Assembly (NCBI RefSeq): GCF_000336385.2
Contig: NZ_HG424569.1
Span: forward strand, 10,209 to 42,249
From: Lysobacter antibioticus HS124
GTDB taxonomy: Bacteria > Pseudomonadota > Gammaproteobacteria > Xanthomonadales > Xanthomonadaceae
Direction of reading: 5' to 3'
Length of the DNA stretch: 32,041 bases
Shown here: in pieces, positions 1 to 7,369 of the stretch
Position numbering within the stretch: the first letter of the stretch is position 1
Layout: each line of letters opens with the position of its first letter
Made by a program: the position numbers and the translations under genes
The notes under the pieces: model-generated
Databases searched by the model: none
What the model was told of the DNA's origin: nothing
What the model saw: the letters and a program-made list of their open reading frames with translations, nothing else

Positions 1-1
1 C

Positions 2-424
2 GATGCGTTCTGGTGGTTGTCCAAGTCCGGCATCCTGCGCCTGCCGACCAACACGCCCCTGGCGCGGCGCTTGGCGATGCCCGATCCGGTCGTCGGCACG
101 AAGATCGACGAGCTCGCGCGCAGTGTCGGTTTCGCCGAGCGGGCGGTGGACGCCGACGGCGCGCAGTTGGTCACCGCCGACGGCCAGCGGATCGAGGCAT
201 CGACCGTGCTGTGGGCCACCGGCTACCGCAACGACTGGTCCTGGCTGAGCCCCGAACTGCGCGGCGCGGACGGCCAGCCCGAGCACAATGCGGGCATCGG
301 CGCGTCCGGCTTGCACTTCGTCGGCCTGTACCGGATGCGCAACCGCGGCTCGGCGCTGCTCGGCTTCGTCGGCCGCGACGCGCAACGCGTCGGCGCGGCC
401 GTCGCGCGCCGCGCGCGGCGCTGA
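2..424 (+). CDS. FAD-dependent monooxygenase, C-terminal part (5' end outside window)
   Basis: The reading frame is open from the first bases to a TGA at 422-424, so only about 140 C-terminal residues are visible. The segment VLWATGYRNDWSWL, around codons 70-83 of the visible part, carries the ATGY motif typical of flavin-containing and Baeyer-Villiger-type monooxygenases, where it lies near the NADP-binding fold. It is followed by a region with GLYRMRNRGSALLGFVGRD, consistent with the C-terminal FAD-contacting end of CzcO-like oxidoreductases. The Rossmann GxGxxG motifs would lie upstream and cannot be seen. The gene converges on the acyl-CoA dehydrogenase with 8 bp between stop codons. It could belong to the adjacent ACP/ligase/dehydrogenase module or simply abut it. 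The family call is fairly safe; the substrate is unknown. Confidence 0.7.
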   Translation, partial: DAFWWLSKSGILRLPTNTPLARRLAMPDPVVGTKIDELARSVGFAERAVDADGAQLVTADGQRIEASTVLWATGYRNDWSWLSPELRGADGQPEHNAGIGASGLHFVGLYRMRNRGSALLGFVGRDAQRVGAAVARRARR

Positions 425-432
425 GCCGCAAC

Positions 433-1683
433 TCAGCCGGCCTGCAGTTCGGCCGCCTGCGATTCAGCGGCCTGCGGCTCGGCGGCCGGTAGCCCGAACG
501 CCTGCTCCGGCTGCCACTCGTCGACCAGTCGGTCGTAGTTGGCGTAATCCGGCTCCAGGCCGGCGGCGACGATCTCCCACAGCATCTCGTCGGTGCCGCC
601 GCCGATGCGCGCCATCTTCACGTCGCGCCACCAGCGGCCCAGCGGCGACTCCGATTCCAGCACGCCGGCGCTGCCGAAGATGTGCATGCACTCGGACATC
701 ACCTCGCCGCCCAGGCGCACCACCGTGACCTTGGCCGCCGAGGCCGAGCGCACGTTGAAGCCGGCGCCGTCGGCGATCAGCCCGTTCAGCGCCAGCTGCA
801 TCATGTCGACCCGCGCCTGCAGGTCGGCGACCCGCAGGCGCAAGGCCTGATGGTCGAACAGGGGGGCGCCGAAGGACGTGCGCCGCTTCATCCGCGCCAC
901 GGTCACGCCCAGGGCCAGCTGGCAGGCGCCGACGATCTGCGCCGCCATGGCGAAGCGTTCTTGGGCCAGGGCCATGCTGAGCACGGCCAGGCCGGTGCCG
1001 GGCCGCGCGATCATCAGCTCCTCCGGCACCCAGGTGTCGAACTGCACCGGCGCGGTGCTGATGCTGCGCGCGCCGACGGTGTCGAACTGCTTGCCGACCC
1101 GCAGCTGCGAGGTCGGCACCAGGAACAGCGCCAGGTCGTCGCGGCCGGCGTGGCCCTCGTCGCTGCCGCGCAGCGCCAGCACGATGTAGTCGGCCACCGG
1201 CGAAGGCGAGGCCATCTTCTTGTGCCCGCGCAGGCGATAGCCGCCGTTTTCGCGCACCGCGGTCGAAGCCAGGCCGAGCATGTCCGAGCCCGCGCCGGCT
1301 TCGGTCGCGGAAATGCACAGCACGGCCTGGCCGGCGATCGCCTGGTCGGCGACCTCGCGCAGCCGTTCGGAACGGCCGAACCGGCGCAGCATCGCGATCG
1401 CCGAGTCGTGCAGGGTCACGCCGGAGGCGATGCCGCCGGCGCCGAGCCGGCCGAAGCGCTCGGACAAGGCCAGGGTGTGCTGCAACGCCGGCACCGGGCG
1501 CTCCTGCCACTTGGCGGCGAAGATGCCTTCCCGGCCCAGCAATTCGACGATGCCGCGCGGGAAGCGCCCGGCGACTTCGGCCTCGTCGATCATCCGCCGC
1601 GTCGATTCCTGGGCCAGCAGCGTGTCCAGGCGGTCCTTGAAGGAGGCGGCAGCGGAAATCGCGGTTTCGGTATCGAGGCTCAT
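433..1683 (-). CDS. Acyl-CoA dehydrogenase family protein, probably acting on an acyl-ACP
   Basis: The 416-residue product has the full acyl-CoA dehydrogenase layout. An N-terminal helical domain is followed by the flavin-binding stretch CISATEAGAGSD (residues 123-134), the middle beta domain, and a C-terminal helical domain ending with RIGGGTDEM (359-367). This subgroup lacks the usual YEGT glutamate. The likely catalytic base is Glu242 in the LAQERF motif, as in isovaleryl-CoA-dehydrogenase-like members. The ATG at 1683 lies 2 nt after the ligase stop, so the two genes are translationally coupled. With the neighbouring ligase and carrier protein, the expected reaction is alpha,beta-desaturation of a carrier-bound acyl chain (inference). 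Oddity: the last 17 residues are a threefold AAExQ repeat encoded by a 15-bp tandem repeat at about 439-485, beyond the normal family end. Confidence 0.85.
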   Translation of the reverse strand: MSLDTETAISAAASFKDRLDTLLAQESTRRMIDEAEVAGRFPRGIVELLGREGIFAAKWQERPVPALQHTLALSERFGRLGAGGIASGVTLHDSAIAMLRRFGRSERLREVADQAIAGQAVLCISATEAGAGSDMLGLASTAVRENGGYRLRGHKKMASPSPVADYIVLALRGSDEGHAGRDDLALFLVPTSQLRVGKQFDTVGARSISTAPVQFDTWVPEELMIARPGTGLAVLSMALAQERFAMAAQIVGACQLALGVTVARMKRRTSFGAPLFDHQALRLRVADLQARVDMMQLALNGLIADGAGFNVRSASAAKVTVVRLGGEVMSECMHIFGSAGVLESESPLGRWWRDVKMARIGGGTDEMLWEIVAAGLEPDYANYDRLVDEWQPEQAFGLPAAEPQAAESQAAELQAG

Positions 1684-1685
1684 GT

Positions 1686-3374
1686 TCAGCCGACCTGTTC
1701 CTGGTGTCGTGGGGCGCTCATGCCGTGCAGCATGGCCAGCTCGGTTTCGACGATGCTGATCGTGGCGGACCGCCGCGGCTTGCCCGACGGCGTTTTCGGC
1801 AGCGTGCGCGGCGGCACCACCGAAACCAGCCGCGGGCTGACGCCGAAGGCCGAGTAGACCGCGTCCGATACTTCGTTCTTGATCCGCGCGCTGGACTCCA
1901 GGTCGGCGCTGTCGGCGGCTTCGACCACCACCGCGAATTCCTCGCGTATGCCCGCCGCGGCCAGGGCGACGGCGATGGCGTTGCCCGGGCGCACCCCGTC
2001 GACGCGGCAGGCCGCGCGCTCGATATCGGTGGGGAAGATGTTGCGCCCCGCGACGATGATCATGTCCTTCAGGCGGCCGCAGACGACCACCTCGCCGGTT
2101 TCGGTGACGTAACCCATGTCGCCGGTGCTGAACCAGCCGCCGTCGCCGAGCAGCGACTGCTTGCCGTTCTGGGTGAGGTAGTAGCGCGCGACCGCATCGC
2201 CGCGGATCTTGAGTTCGCCGACCGTGCGCGCCTGGGCGCTGCCGGCGGGCGCATCGCCGACCATGATCTCGATGCCGGGCAGGGGCCGGCCCAGCCGGGC
2301 CAGGTGGCGCGCGCCGTCGCCGGTGCGCGGCGCCGCATGCGACTTGAGCTCGATCGCCGCCTGATCGACCGCGTCGAACTGCATGCCGGCGCCGGTCTCG
2401 GAAAACGAAATGGCCAGAGTGGCTTCCGCCATCCCGTAAGCGGCGACGAAGGCCGTGGCATCCAGCCCGAAGCGGGCGCCGGCTTCGATCACCGCGGCGA
2501 CGGTGGCGTGGTCGATGGGTTCGGCGCCGCTGAGCACGAAGCGCAGCGAAGACAGGTCGAACGCGCCGTCGGGCGCCGCGCGCAGATAGCGGGCGAGCAG
2601 GGCATAGGCGAAGTTCGGCCCCGCGGTCATGGTGCCGCGGTACTTGGAGATCAGCGCCGGCCACAGCCGCGGCGAGCGCAGGAAATCCGCGGGCGCCGCG
2701 CAAACCGCTTCCGCGCCGACCTGCATCGGCAGCACCATGAAGCCGATCATGCCCATGTCGTGGTACAGCGGCAGCCAGCTCACCAGCACGTCGCTGCGCG
2801 GGTCGAGCCGCGACGCGCTCACCATCGCCGCCGCGTTCTCGTACAGGTTGCGGTGCGAGATCGCCACCGCCTTCGGCAGCCCGGTGGAGCCCGAGGTGAG
2901 CTGCAGGAAGGCGATATCGTCCTCGCCGCAATCGACCGGCGACAGCGCCGCGCCTTCGGCCAGCGTTTCCGCGGCCAGCACCGCGGTGCCCTGCGCCTCG
3001 AACAGCGGCGTGGTGCGGGCGAACACGTCGCCGACGACCGCGACCTTGGCGCCGATCATCGCCAGCACCGCGAACGTGTCTTCCGCCCAGGCTTCGAGGT
3101 CGGCGCGCGGGCCGGGCTGATGCAGCATCGTCACCGACGCGCCGCGCATCCAGATGGCCTGGATTACCGGCGCGATGCTGGCCGGCTCGCCGACCAGCAC
3201 ACCGACCGTGTCGCCGGGCTTCACCCCGGCCGAGGCCAGCGAGCCGGCCATGCGGCGGGCGATCTCATGAATCTGCTGCCAACTGCGCCGCAGCGGCTGC
3301 TGCGGTTCGCCCGTCACCAGGCCGTGGCCGGACGCGGGCGCAGAGACGAATACCTGCTGGGTAAACCTGCTCAT
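1686..3374 (-). CDS. Fatty-acyl-AMP ligase-like adenylating enzyme
   Basis: The 562-residue product is an ANL-superfamily adenylating enzyme. Visible motifs in order are the P-loop LTSGSTGLPK (159-168), SWLPLYHDMGMIGF (199-212), AYGMAEAT (312-319), STGD (416-419), GRLKD (433-437) and the C-terminal PSGKPRR with the presumed catalytic Lys532. The SWLPLYHDMG segment is characteristic of FadD32-like fatty-acyl-AMP ligases rather than amino-acid-activating NRPS domains. Those enzymes activate a fatty acid with ATP and pass it to an acyl carrier protein, which here is encoded 72 bp upstream. The ATG at 3374 is preceded by AAGGA about 11 nt away, which is longer than ideal. The FAAL-specific insertion is not obvious by eye, so a CoA ligase is the alternative. 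Confidence 0.85.
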   Translation of the reverse strand: MSRFTQQVFVSAPASGHGLVTGEPQQPLRRSWQQIHEIARRMAGSLASAGVKPGDTVGVLVGEPASIAPVIQAIWMRGASVTMLHQPGPRADLEAWAEDTFAVLAMIGAKVAVVGDVFARTTPLFEAQGTAVLAAETLAEGAALSPVDCGEDDIAFLQLTSGSTGLPKAVAISHRNLYENAAAMVSASRLDPRSDVLVSWLPLYHDMGMIGFMVLPMQVGAEAVCAAPADFLRSPRLWPALISKYRGTMTAGPNFAYALLARYLRAAPDGAFDLSSLRFVLSGAEPIDHATVAAVIEAGARFGLDATAFVAAYGMAEATLAISFSETGAGMQFDAVDQAAIELKSHAAPRTGDGARHLARLGRPLPGIEIMVGDAPAGSAQARTVGELKIRGDAVARYYLTQNGKQSLLGDGGWFSTGDMGYVTETGEVVVCGRLKDMIIVAGRNIFPTDIERAACRVDGVRPGNAIAVALAAAGIREEFAVVVEAADSADLESSARIKNEVSDAVYSAFGVSPRLVSVVPPRTLPKTPSGKPRRSATISIVETELAMLHGMSAPRHQEQVG

Positions 3375-3446
3375 GATGCGATCGATCCTTGATCTTCCGG
3401 TATCGCGCGCCGGCGACGGAGCGTACCGTCGCGGCGACCGGGGGCT

Positions 3447-3743
3447 TTAGGCGGGGATTGCGGATTCGTCGGGAATCCCGGCGTCGCAAGCGACAGTGCG
3501 ATGGCGCGTCTGTTCGATCAGCCGGGTCACATCGCCGACGGTCTTGCAGCGGATCAGTTCCTCCTGCTGCAGCGTCACCCCCAGCCGCTCCTCGATCGAC
3601 ACCAGGCCGATCGCGAACGCGATGGAGTCGAAGCCCAGGTCGCCGATCAACAGCGCGTTCGGATGCACCCGCCCCGGTTCGATCGCCAGCTCGTCCCGAA
3701 AAACTGCTACGAGCGTCTCATAGACAGTCGGTTTTTCAGACAT
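3447..3743 (-). CDS. Stand-alone acyl carrier protein
   Basis: This is a 98-residue acidic helical protein. Its motif GDLGFDSIAFA (residues 34-44) places Ser40 as the 4'-phosphopantetheine attachment site. GFDS matches carrier proteins of secondary metabolism better than the DSL motif of fatty-acid-synthase AcpP. The ATG at 3743 has a good Shine-Dalgarno, AGGAG, 6 nt upstream. It is the first gene of the apparent three-gene minus-strand operon ACP, ligase, dehydrogenase, so it is the probable partner that receives the acyl chain from the adenylating enzyme. A C-terminal extension of about 15 residues after the last helix (from roughly residue 84) is unremarkable. No phosphopantetheinyl transferase is present in the window. 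Confidence 0.88.
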   Translation of the reverse strand: MSEKPTVYETLVAVFRDELAIEPGRVHPNALLIGDLGFDSIAFAIGLVSIEERLGVTLQQEELIRCKTVGDVTRLIEQTRHRTVACDAGIPDESAIPA

Positions 3744-4350
3744 AAATCACTCCTTTGATTTCCGACGAACGTAGCACCGAGGCTATCGCGTCCTGGCCGC
3801 CCGCAGCATGTGAACGGGGCGTTCTGCAGCAGGAATACGCGGTTTGGGGATGGGGTAGGACAAGGGGGGTTGACGTGCGTTGTGCGTTACGTGTGATCAA
3901 GTTCGCGGAGTGAAGATCCCAAGTGCGAAACAGTCTCCGTCCTCGCTGACGGTGCGGTTTCCATATCCGTCGTCTGATTCTCTCGACAGAAATGCACCGA
4001 CTGTGATGATGCCTCTCAGATCGTTACTCGCTACACCATTCTTGACCAAGGACTCGGCGCCATCCGCAGCCGGCTATAGATCAGCGCCCCGTGTCGGGGC
4101 AGGGGAGGTTGGCGGTCTGTTCTTCGGCTAGCGGTTAGCCGAAGCCAACAAGCGCCTTCGACTTCATCATCTCGCGGTACGAACAACTACCCGGCCACGG
4201 CTTCTCTGAACTTCCCCTGTGCTGATGCCGCGCTAGTTAGTCGGCCATGCTCAACGTCGGAGCCTGCCGTGACATCAGCAAGCACCGATAGCATCGCAGG
4301 CAGTTGGTAGCGATGGTAAGCCTGCTGCGGAATCTTCAGCACTGAGGACG
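3744..4350. other. Gene-poor, A+T-richer spacer at the island edge
   Basis: No complete gene is convincing here. The base composition drops visibly compared with the flanking operon. Two minus-strand stretches read like protein fragments without a proper start. One ends with TGA at 3899-3897 and includes the string DLRGIITVGAFLSRES. The other ends with TAG at 4189-4187 and includes KIPQQAYHRYQLPAMLSV. Both could be decayed genes. The upstream region of the acyl carrier protein gene, including its promoter, must lie at the left end, but I cannot point to a clear -35/-10 pair. Confidence 0.4.
4122..4144. repeat. Perfect 9-bp inverted repeat
   Basis: CTTCGGCTA at 4122-4130 and TAGCCGAAG at 4136-4144 are exact reverse complements around a 5-nt loop. 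No T-run follows on either strand, so it is not an obvious intrinsic terminator. It lies in the gene-poor spacer and could be a relic of a mobile element or a protein-binding site. Confidence 0.6.
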
Positions 4351-4482
4351 TTAGCTGCCCTTCTTGTGTTTGTGTGGCTTCAAGGAAGGTGTATTTCCAG
4401 GGGTTTCCTTGTTGTCTCGCTGCCGCTTGTCCGGTTTGCCGGTGGATTTCGCAATCCGCTTGGGGCCAGGTTTGATTGCCAT
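4351..4482 (-). CDS. Small basic hypothetical protein (43 aa)
   Basis: The ORF starts at an ATG at 4482 preceded by AGGG with about 5 nt spacing. It encodes 43 residues that are very rich in Lys, Arg, Pro and Gly (for example KSTGKPDKRQRDNKE and KPHKHKKGS at the C-terminus). There is no hydrophobic segment. The composition suggests nucleic-acid binding or a disordered polypeptide, but no family is recognised. Another in-frame ATG lies upstream in a longer frame at 4638, but the ribosome site favours 4482. It lies alone in the A+T-richer spacer, downstream of the nuclease-like gene on the same strand. It may be spurious. Confidence 0.35.
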   Translation of the reverse strand: MAIKPGPKRIAKSTGKPDKRQRDNKETPGNTPSLKPHKHKKGS

Positions 4483-4804
4483 GCTTTCCCTCATGTTTTG
4501 GATATGGCTAGGACTTCTTTTGCGCAGCCTAGTAGCTATGCCAAGACCCCTGGCGCTTATTAGGTGCACTGGTGTCATTAATGCATTGTCACGAAAGCCG
4601 CCCATTGAAATACGCGATTCAGTGACGGACTCGGTCATAGTCGAGCGATTTCGGGACCACGTCGTCTTCTGTTACTTTGGCAGCTCAACTCCCAAAGACG
4701 GCCGTAACCTGGTCAGCACCGCACCCAAGCTGGTCGTACCATCAGTACCTGCTCATAGACAGTTGGATGGTGCCAAGTATGTTGCGCAATCAGCAGAAGA
4801 TCGG
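4483..4804. other. Spacer downstream of the nuclease-like gene
   Basis: I see no supported gene, RNA or terminator in these 322 bases. Short frames on both strands lack ribosome sites and recognisable composition. Base composition matches the neighbouring island gene rather than the G+C-rich chromosome. Confidence 0.4.
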
Positions 4805-6895
4805 TTACGGCACGTTTGGTGTAGCAAGCCTCTCGCCTTTGGCATTGGTTGCGGTAGGCATGCTGCTTACTGTCAAGTCCTCTCGCCCTTGAAGTGAAAG
4901 AGGGACACCTCCCGCAACACAGTTCATTGTTATGAAATAGCCTGACCAATCGTCTTTGTTAACGGGATAGACAGGGACTATGCGTTTGCGCATGCCGTCG
5001 ACGAATCGCTTCATCTGTGGTGGAGACTCTAAATACGCTGGGGCGCGTTCCTCGGCCTCAATTGCGCTGGAATAGAGCATGGTTTTAAGTCGCTTTGAGG
5101 GCGCAGGTTCCCCTGGTTGATATGCCACGTCCTCAAGTTCTCCTCGCAGGAATCGGCCGAGTATGTACTCGTCGACAACAGGTACTCCCGCCGCCGGGAT
5201 TCCAGCATGCGTATTCGTGCTAACCACCACGAATGGAACGACTTTGAAATCTTCAGTAAGCTCAACACCAAAGTTATTCACATCAGTGATGAAGGCGGTG
5301 CGGTGGTCTTCAATAGCCTTTGCTTTGCGTAAAATTTGCTCAGCTGCCCCCAGGACTGTTCTTCGATGCATGGCAAAGCCTTTTGTGTCGGTAGGCTCAA
5401 GAATGCATTTTGCTTCCGCCACGAATACTGAGTTGCCGATGAAGAAGACCAAGTCGATTTGTTCGCTGACGCCGTCCGGTAGTTTGAATGTGTAGTCGTC
5501 CTTGATGCATGTTGCAACTTGTGACAAGAGCTTCGATGTATTGATGCCCTCAAGAACAAGTTCTCTGATATGGGTCTCGAATGCGGCCCCCCGCCTGCTC
5601 AGGTCGATCCCAGCTTGCCGCATCCATACGTCCACCAAGCGCCTTAGATTTGGGTGCACGATAGCTGCGAACACAGGCACCACTTTGCCTGGTCCAACGG
5701 GGACGAGCGGTTGTGACCATATTTCCTGTCCAGGCTCACCTCGAAACGTAAAGAACTCTACGATTTTCCTGCCTTCAGGAGGCCTTGTTCCAATCGCGGC
5801 GCTCATGGCTTCCACAAGTGCCTCGACCTGTAGCGTTGGTGCATAGTCCGGTAGCCAGGTGTGCGGGCGGTCGTCTTTTGGGATTCGGGTGTGCTTCTCG
5901 CCAAGGGACTGAGTTAGTACATGTGCAGCGCGAGATAGCACTGTCCATGCGTCTACCAGCGCGGACAGTGTTAGCCCTTGGAGGGATTCTTGACGTTCTT
6001 CCAGCAGTTCGCCGTAGTAGGGTTCGGCTGCGTGTGTACGTAATACCGAGAGCTCCTCAATGACTTCTGTTGAAGCGCCGTGACGGGATACCTTGATGAC
6101 CTGACGTTTTCCGCGACGCTCGATCCCGCAAACCTCACGAATCCTGAGTCGCGCTCCTCTTGCGAGCACTTGCCGTTGAAATTGAGTCGCCATGATTGTG
6201 AAAGCGGTGGATAGCGACGCTTGGCGTGCCAGCCCAATTTGGTGAGCTCGGATAACATCGATATCTTGAGGCTGAAATATCTTGCTTTGCCTCATTTGGG
6301 TTATTTTGTAGCTATTCCAAAGGCAGTCGTTCCATATGTCTTCGGCAAATCGATATGTGATGCCGAGATTGAACTCTAACGCTGCCTCCTTCCATTGCAC
6401 TTGGTTCATTTGAGGGTTGCCGGTCAGATTCGGCTTTGTCTGCAAGATGACCCGAATCGGTAGTTCAATGCCGTCGACGATGCTTTCCACAACTTCGTTA
6501 GGTAGCCAGTTGAATCCTCCGGCTAAGCTTAGTTTTACTCCGGCTAGCTCTTCGAGGGTGTATATTTCTTTGGATTCGCCCTCTCGCTCGGATAAAAAAT
6601 TTTCCATGGCAATCCTGGTTTTTTCGCGTGCGACAAAAAAATCATGGTTTGCTATTGCCAGGAACGCCCGCAACTTAGTCGTTGCAGAAATCGCGTCAGA
6701 TGAAGAGAGCTTCAGTACCGCACGGATTGCCTCCAGCTTCTCATGAATGGCGAGGCCGGCCGAATATGTGTTGCGATCTTGGTTATCCGGATTTGGTAAA
6801 CTGCCGAATGTATGGCTCCAGTTGTCGGCTGTAAATGCTCGTCTCAACGGTCCCGGTACATCCCCGTTTTGGACACGTTTTGTGAAGTCTCCCAC
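4805..6895 (-). CDS. Large protein with a PD-(D/E)XK nuclease-like core; candidate defence or mobile-element nuclease
   Basis: The 696-residue product starts at GTG 6895, with a perfect AGGAGG 5 nt upstream. I recognise no full-length family. Residues 434-525 have the order of a PD-(D/E)XK nuclease core: FETHIREL with Glu440, QIDLVFF with Asp481, VAEAKC with Glu494 and Lys496, then a helix AAEQILRKAKAI with Gln520. This is the arrangement seen in Mrr-, NERD- and restriction-like folds. Residues 1-430 are mostly helical and unassigned; 540-696 form a mixed tail. No signal peptide or membrane segment is seen, so it is expected to be cytoplasmic. The gene is clearly lower in G+C than the rest of the window, with different codon use, which indicates horizontal acquisition. 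A DNA-cleaving role in phage defence is inference; no methylase, helicase or ATPase partner is encoded beside it. Confidence 0.7.
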   Translation of the reverse strand: MGDFTKRVQNGDVPGPLRRAFTADNWSHTFGSLPNPDNQDRNTYSAGLAIHEKLEAIRAVLKLSSSDAISATTKLRAFLAIANHDFFVAREKTRIAMENFLSEREGESKEIYTLEELAGVKLSLAGGFNWLPNEVVESIVDGIELPIRVILQTKPNLTGNPQMNQVQWKEAALEFNLGITYRFAEDIWNDCLWNSYKITQMRQSKIFQPQDIDVIRAHQIGLARQASLSTAFTIMATQFQRQVLARGARLRIREVCGIERRGKRQVIKVSRHGASTEVIEELSVLRTHAAEPYYGELLEERQESLQGLTLSALVDAWTVLSRAAHVLTQSLGEKHTRIPKDDRPHTWLPDYAPTLQVEALVEAMSAAIGTRPPEGRKIVEFFTFRGEPGQEIWSQPLVPVGPGKVVPVFAAIVHPNLRRLVDVWMRQAGIDLSRRGAAFETHIRELVLEGINTSKLLSQVATCIKDDYTFKLPDGVSEQIDLVFFIGNSVFVAEAKCILEPTDTKGFAMHRRTVLGAAEQILRKAKAIEDHRTAFITDVNNFGVELTEDFKVVPFVVVSTNTHAGIPAAGVPVVDEYILGRFLRGELEDVAYQPGEPAPSKRLKTMLYSSAIEAEERAPAYLESPPQMKRFVDGMRKRIVPVYPVNKDDWSGYFITMNCVAGGVPLSLQGREDLTVSSMPTATNAKGERLATPNVP

Positions 6896-6900
6896 TTGCG

Positions 6901-6933
6901 CCTCCTAAAGTGTCGGGAATTTAATTTTCGACA
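6901..6933 (-). promoter_or_regulatory. Strong ribosome site and adjacent imperfect palindrome upstream of the nuclease-like gene
   Basis: Read on the minus strand, AGGAGG (6906-6901) lies 5 nt before the GTG and decides the start. Directly upstream, TGTCGGGAA (6911-6919) and TTTTCGACA (6925-6933) match as an inverted repeat at 7 of 9 positions around a 5-nt A/T-rich centre. The position, just before the ribosome site, would suit an operator, but no regulator is encoded next to it. Confidence 0.4.
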
Positions 6934-7169
6934 AGCATCTGGGTGTCTGCTGTAAATGGGCTGTGAGCACTTAAAGTTGTTTCTGTCTTTGCTTCAGAGT
7001 ATCCGCTTGCGACGGGAGCCTGTCGCAGTTGCTGCTGGTCTGTTTTCTAGAGTCTCTACATGAATATACGTGGAGGGCCGTCGAATACGGACTGTTCTGG
7101 TTGACAAAAATTGGCGGATTCGGCAGTGTCTCCATCAAGGAGCGTCGAAACTCCCACACACATAGCGGC
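6934..7169. other. Spacer between the nuclease-like gene and the C4-like RNA
   Basis: No gene is supported. A TTGACA hexamer at 7101-7106 reads toward the terminator and RNA region, but the position 17 bp further on (CAGTGT) is a poor -10, so I do not call a promoter. The promoter of the leftward nuclease-like gene should lie in this stretch. Confidence 0.35.
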
Positions 7170-7197
7170 ACCCACCTCCGACAATTGGTGGGTTTTT
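7170..7197 (+). terminator. Rho-independent terminator preceding the C4-like RNA
   Basis: ACCCACC (7170-7176) and GGTGGGT (7187-7193) form a 7-bp stem around a 10-nt loop, followed by a run of T to 7197 on the plus strand. Its position directly upstream of the structured RNA suggests it insulates that RNA from upstream transcription, or acts as an attenuator in its leader. Confidence 0.65.
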
Positions 7198-7330
7198 CAT
7201 GCCTGATGCTTGGGCGTGCCGACGCTTGCTTCTGCGTCGGGAGGGCGGCTAATACAACACCCGCAAGGGGAATACGCCCGCCGACTATGTGCGGTTTCGA
7301 ACCTCCCGACATCCCGCCGGTCGCGCAATG
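7198..7330 (+). ncRNA. C4-type phage antisense RNA (probable)
   Basis: The stretch contains ACAACACCCGCAAGGGG followed by a GCCCGCCGACTATGTGCGG block and CGAACCTCCCGAC. From memory this pattern matches C4 antisense RNA of phages P1 and P7, which represses the immI operon by pairing with the ribosome site of the downstream frame. Pairings visible in the sequence: hairpin CCGACGC/GCGTCGG (7219-7225 with 7234-7240), a perfect 9-bp long-range helix GTCGGGAGG/CCTCCCGAC (7236-7244 with 7302-7310), and CCGCA/TGCGG (7261-7265 with 7290-7294). The first two share bases 7236-7240 and are mutually exclusive. A small ORF begins 40 nt downstream, as in C4 loci. Family assignment was not verified by a covariance model, and the exact ends are uncertain. 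Confidence 0.6.
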
Positions 7331-7369
7331 TGCCGCGCGGGCTTCCGCCTAAGGACAGGAGTGCCGCGT

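Noticed and set aside
433-1683. Loss of the catalytic glutamate in the dehydrogenase (GGGTDE instead of YEGT)
   Set aside because: In this subgroup the base is supplied from the LAQERF helix, here Glu242, so the enzyme is probably active.
433-3743. Pyrrole-type PltL/PltF/PltE module (prolyl carrier protein, prolyl ligase, prolyl dehydrogenase)
   Set aside because: The gene types match, but the ligase has FAAL-type SWLPLYHDMG rather than amino-acid-activating NRPS motifs, so a fatty-acyl substrate is more likely.
4122-4144. Intrinsic terminator at the 9-bp hairpin
   Set aside because: No T-run follows the stem on either strand.
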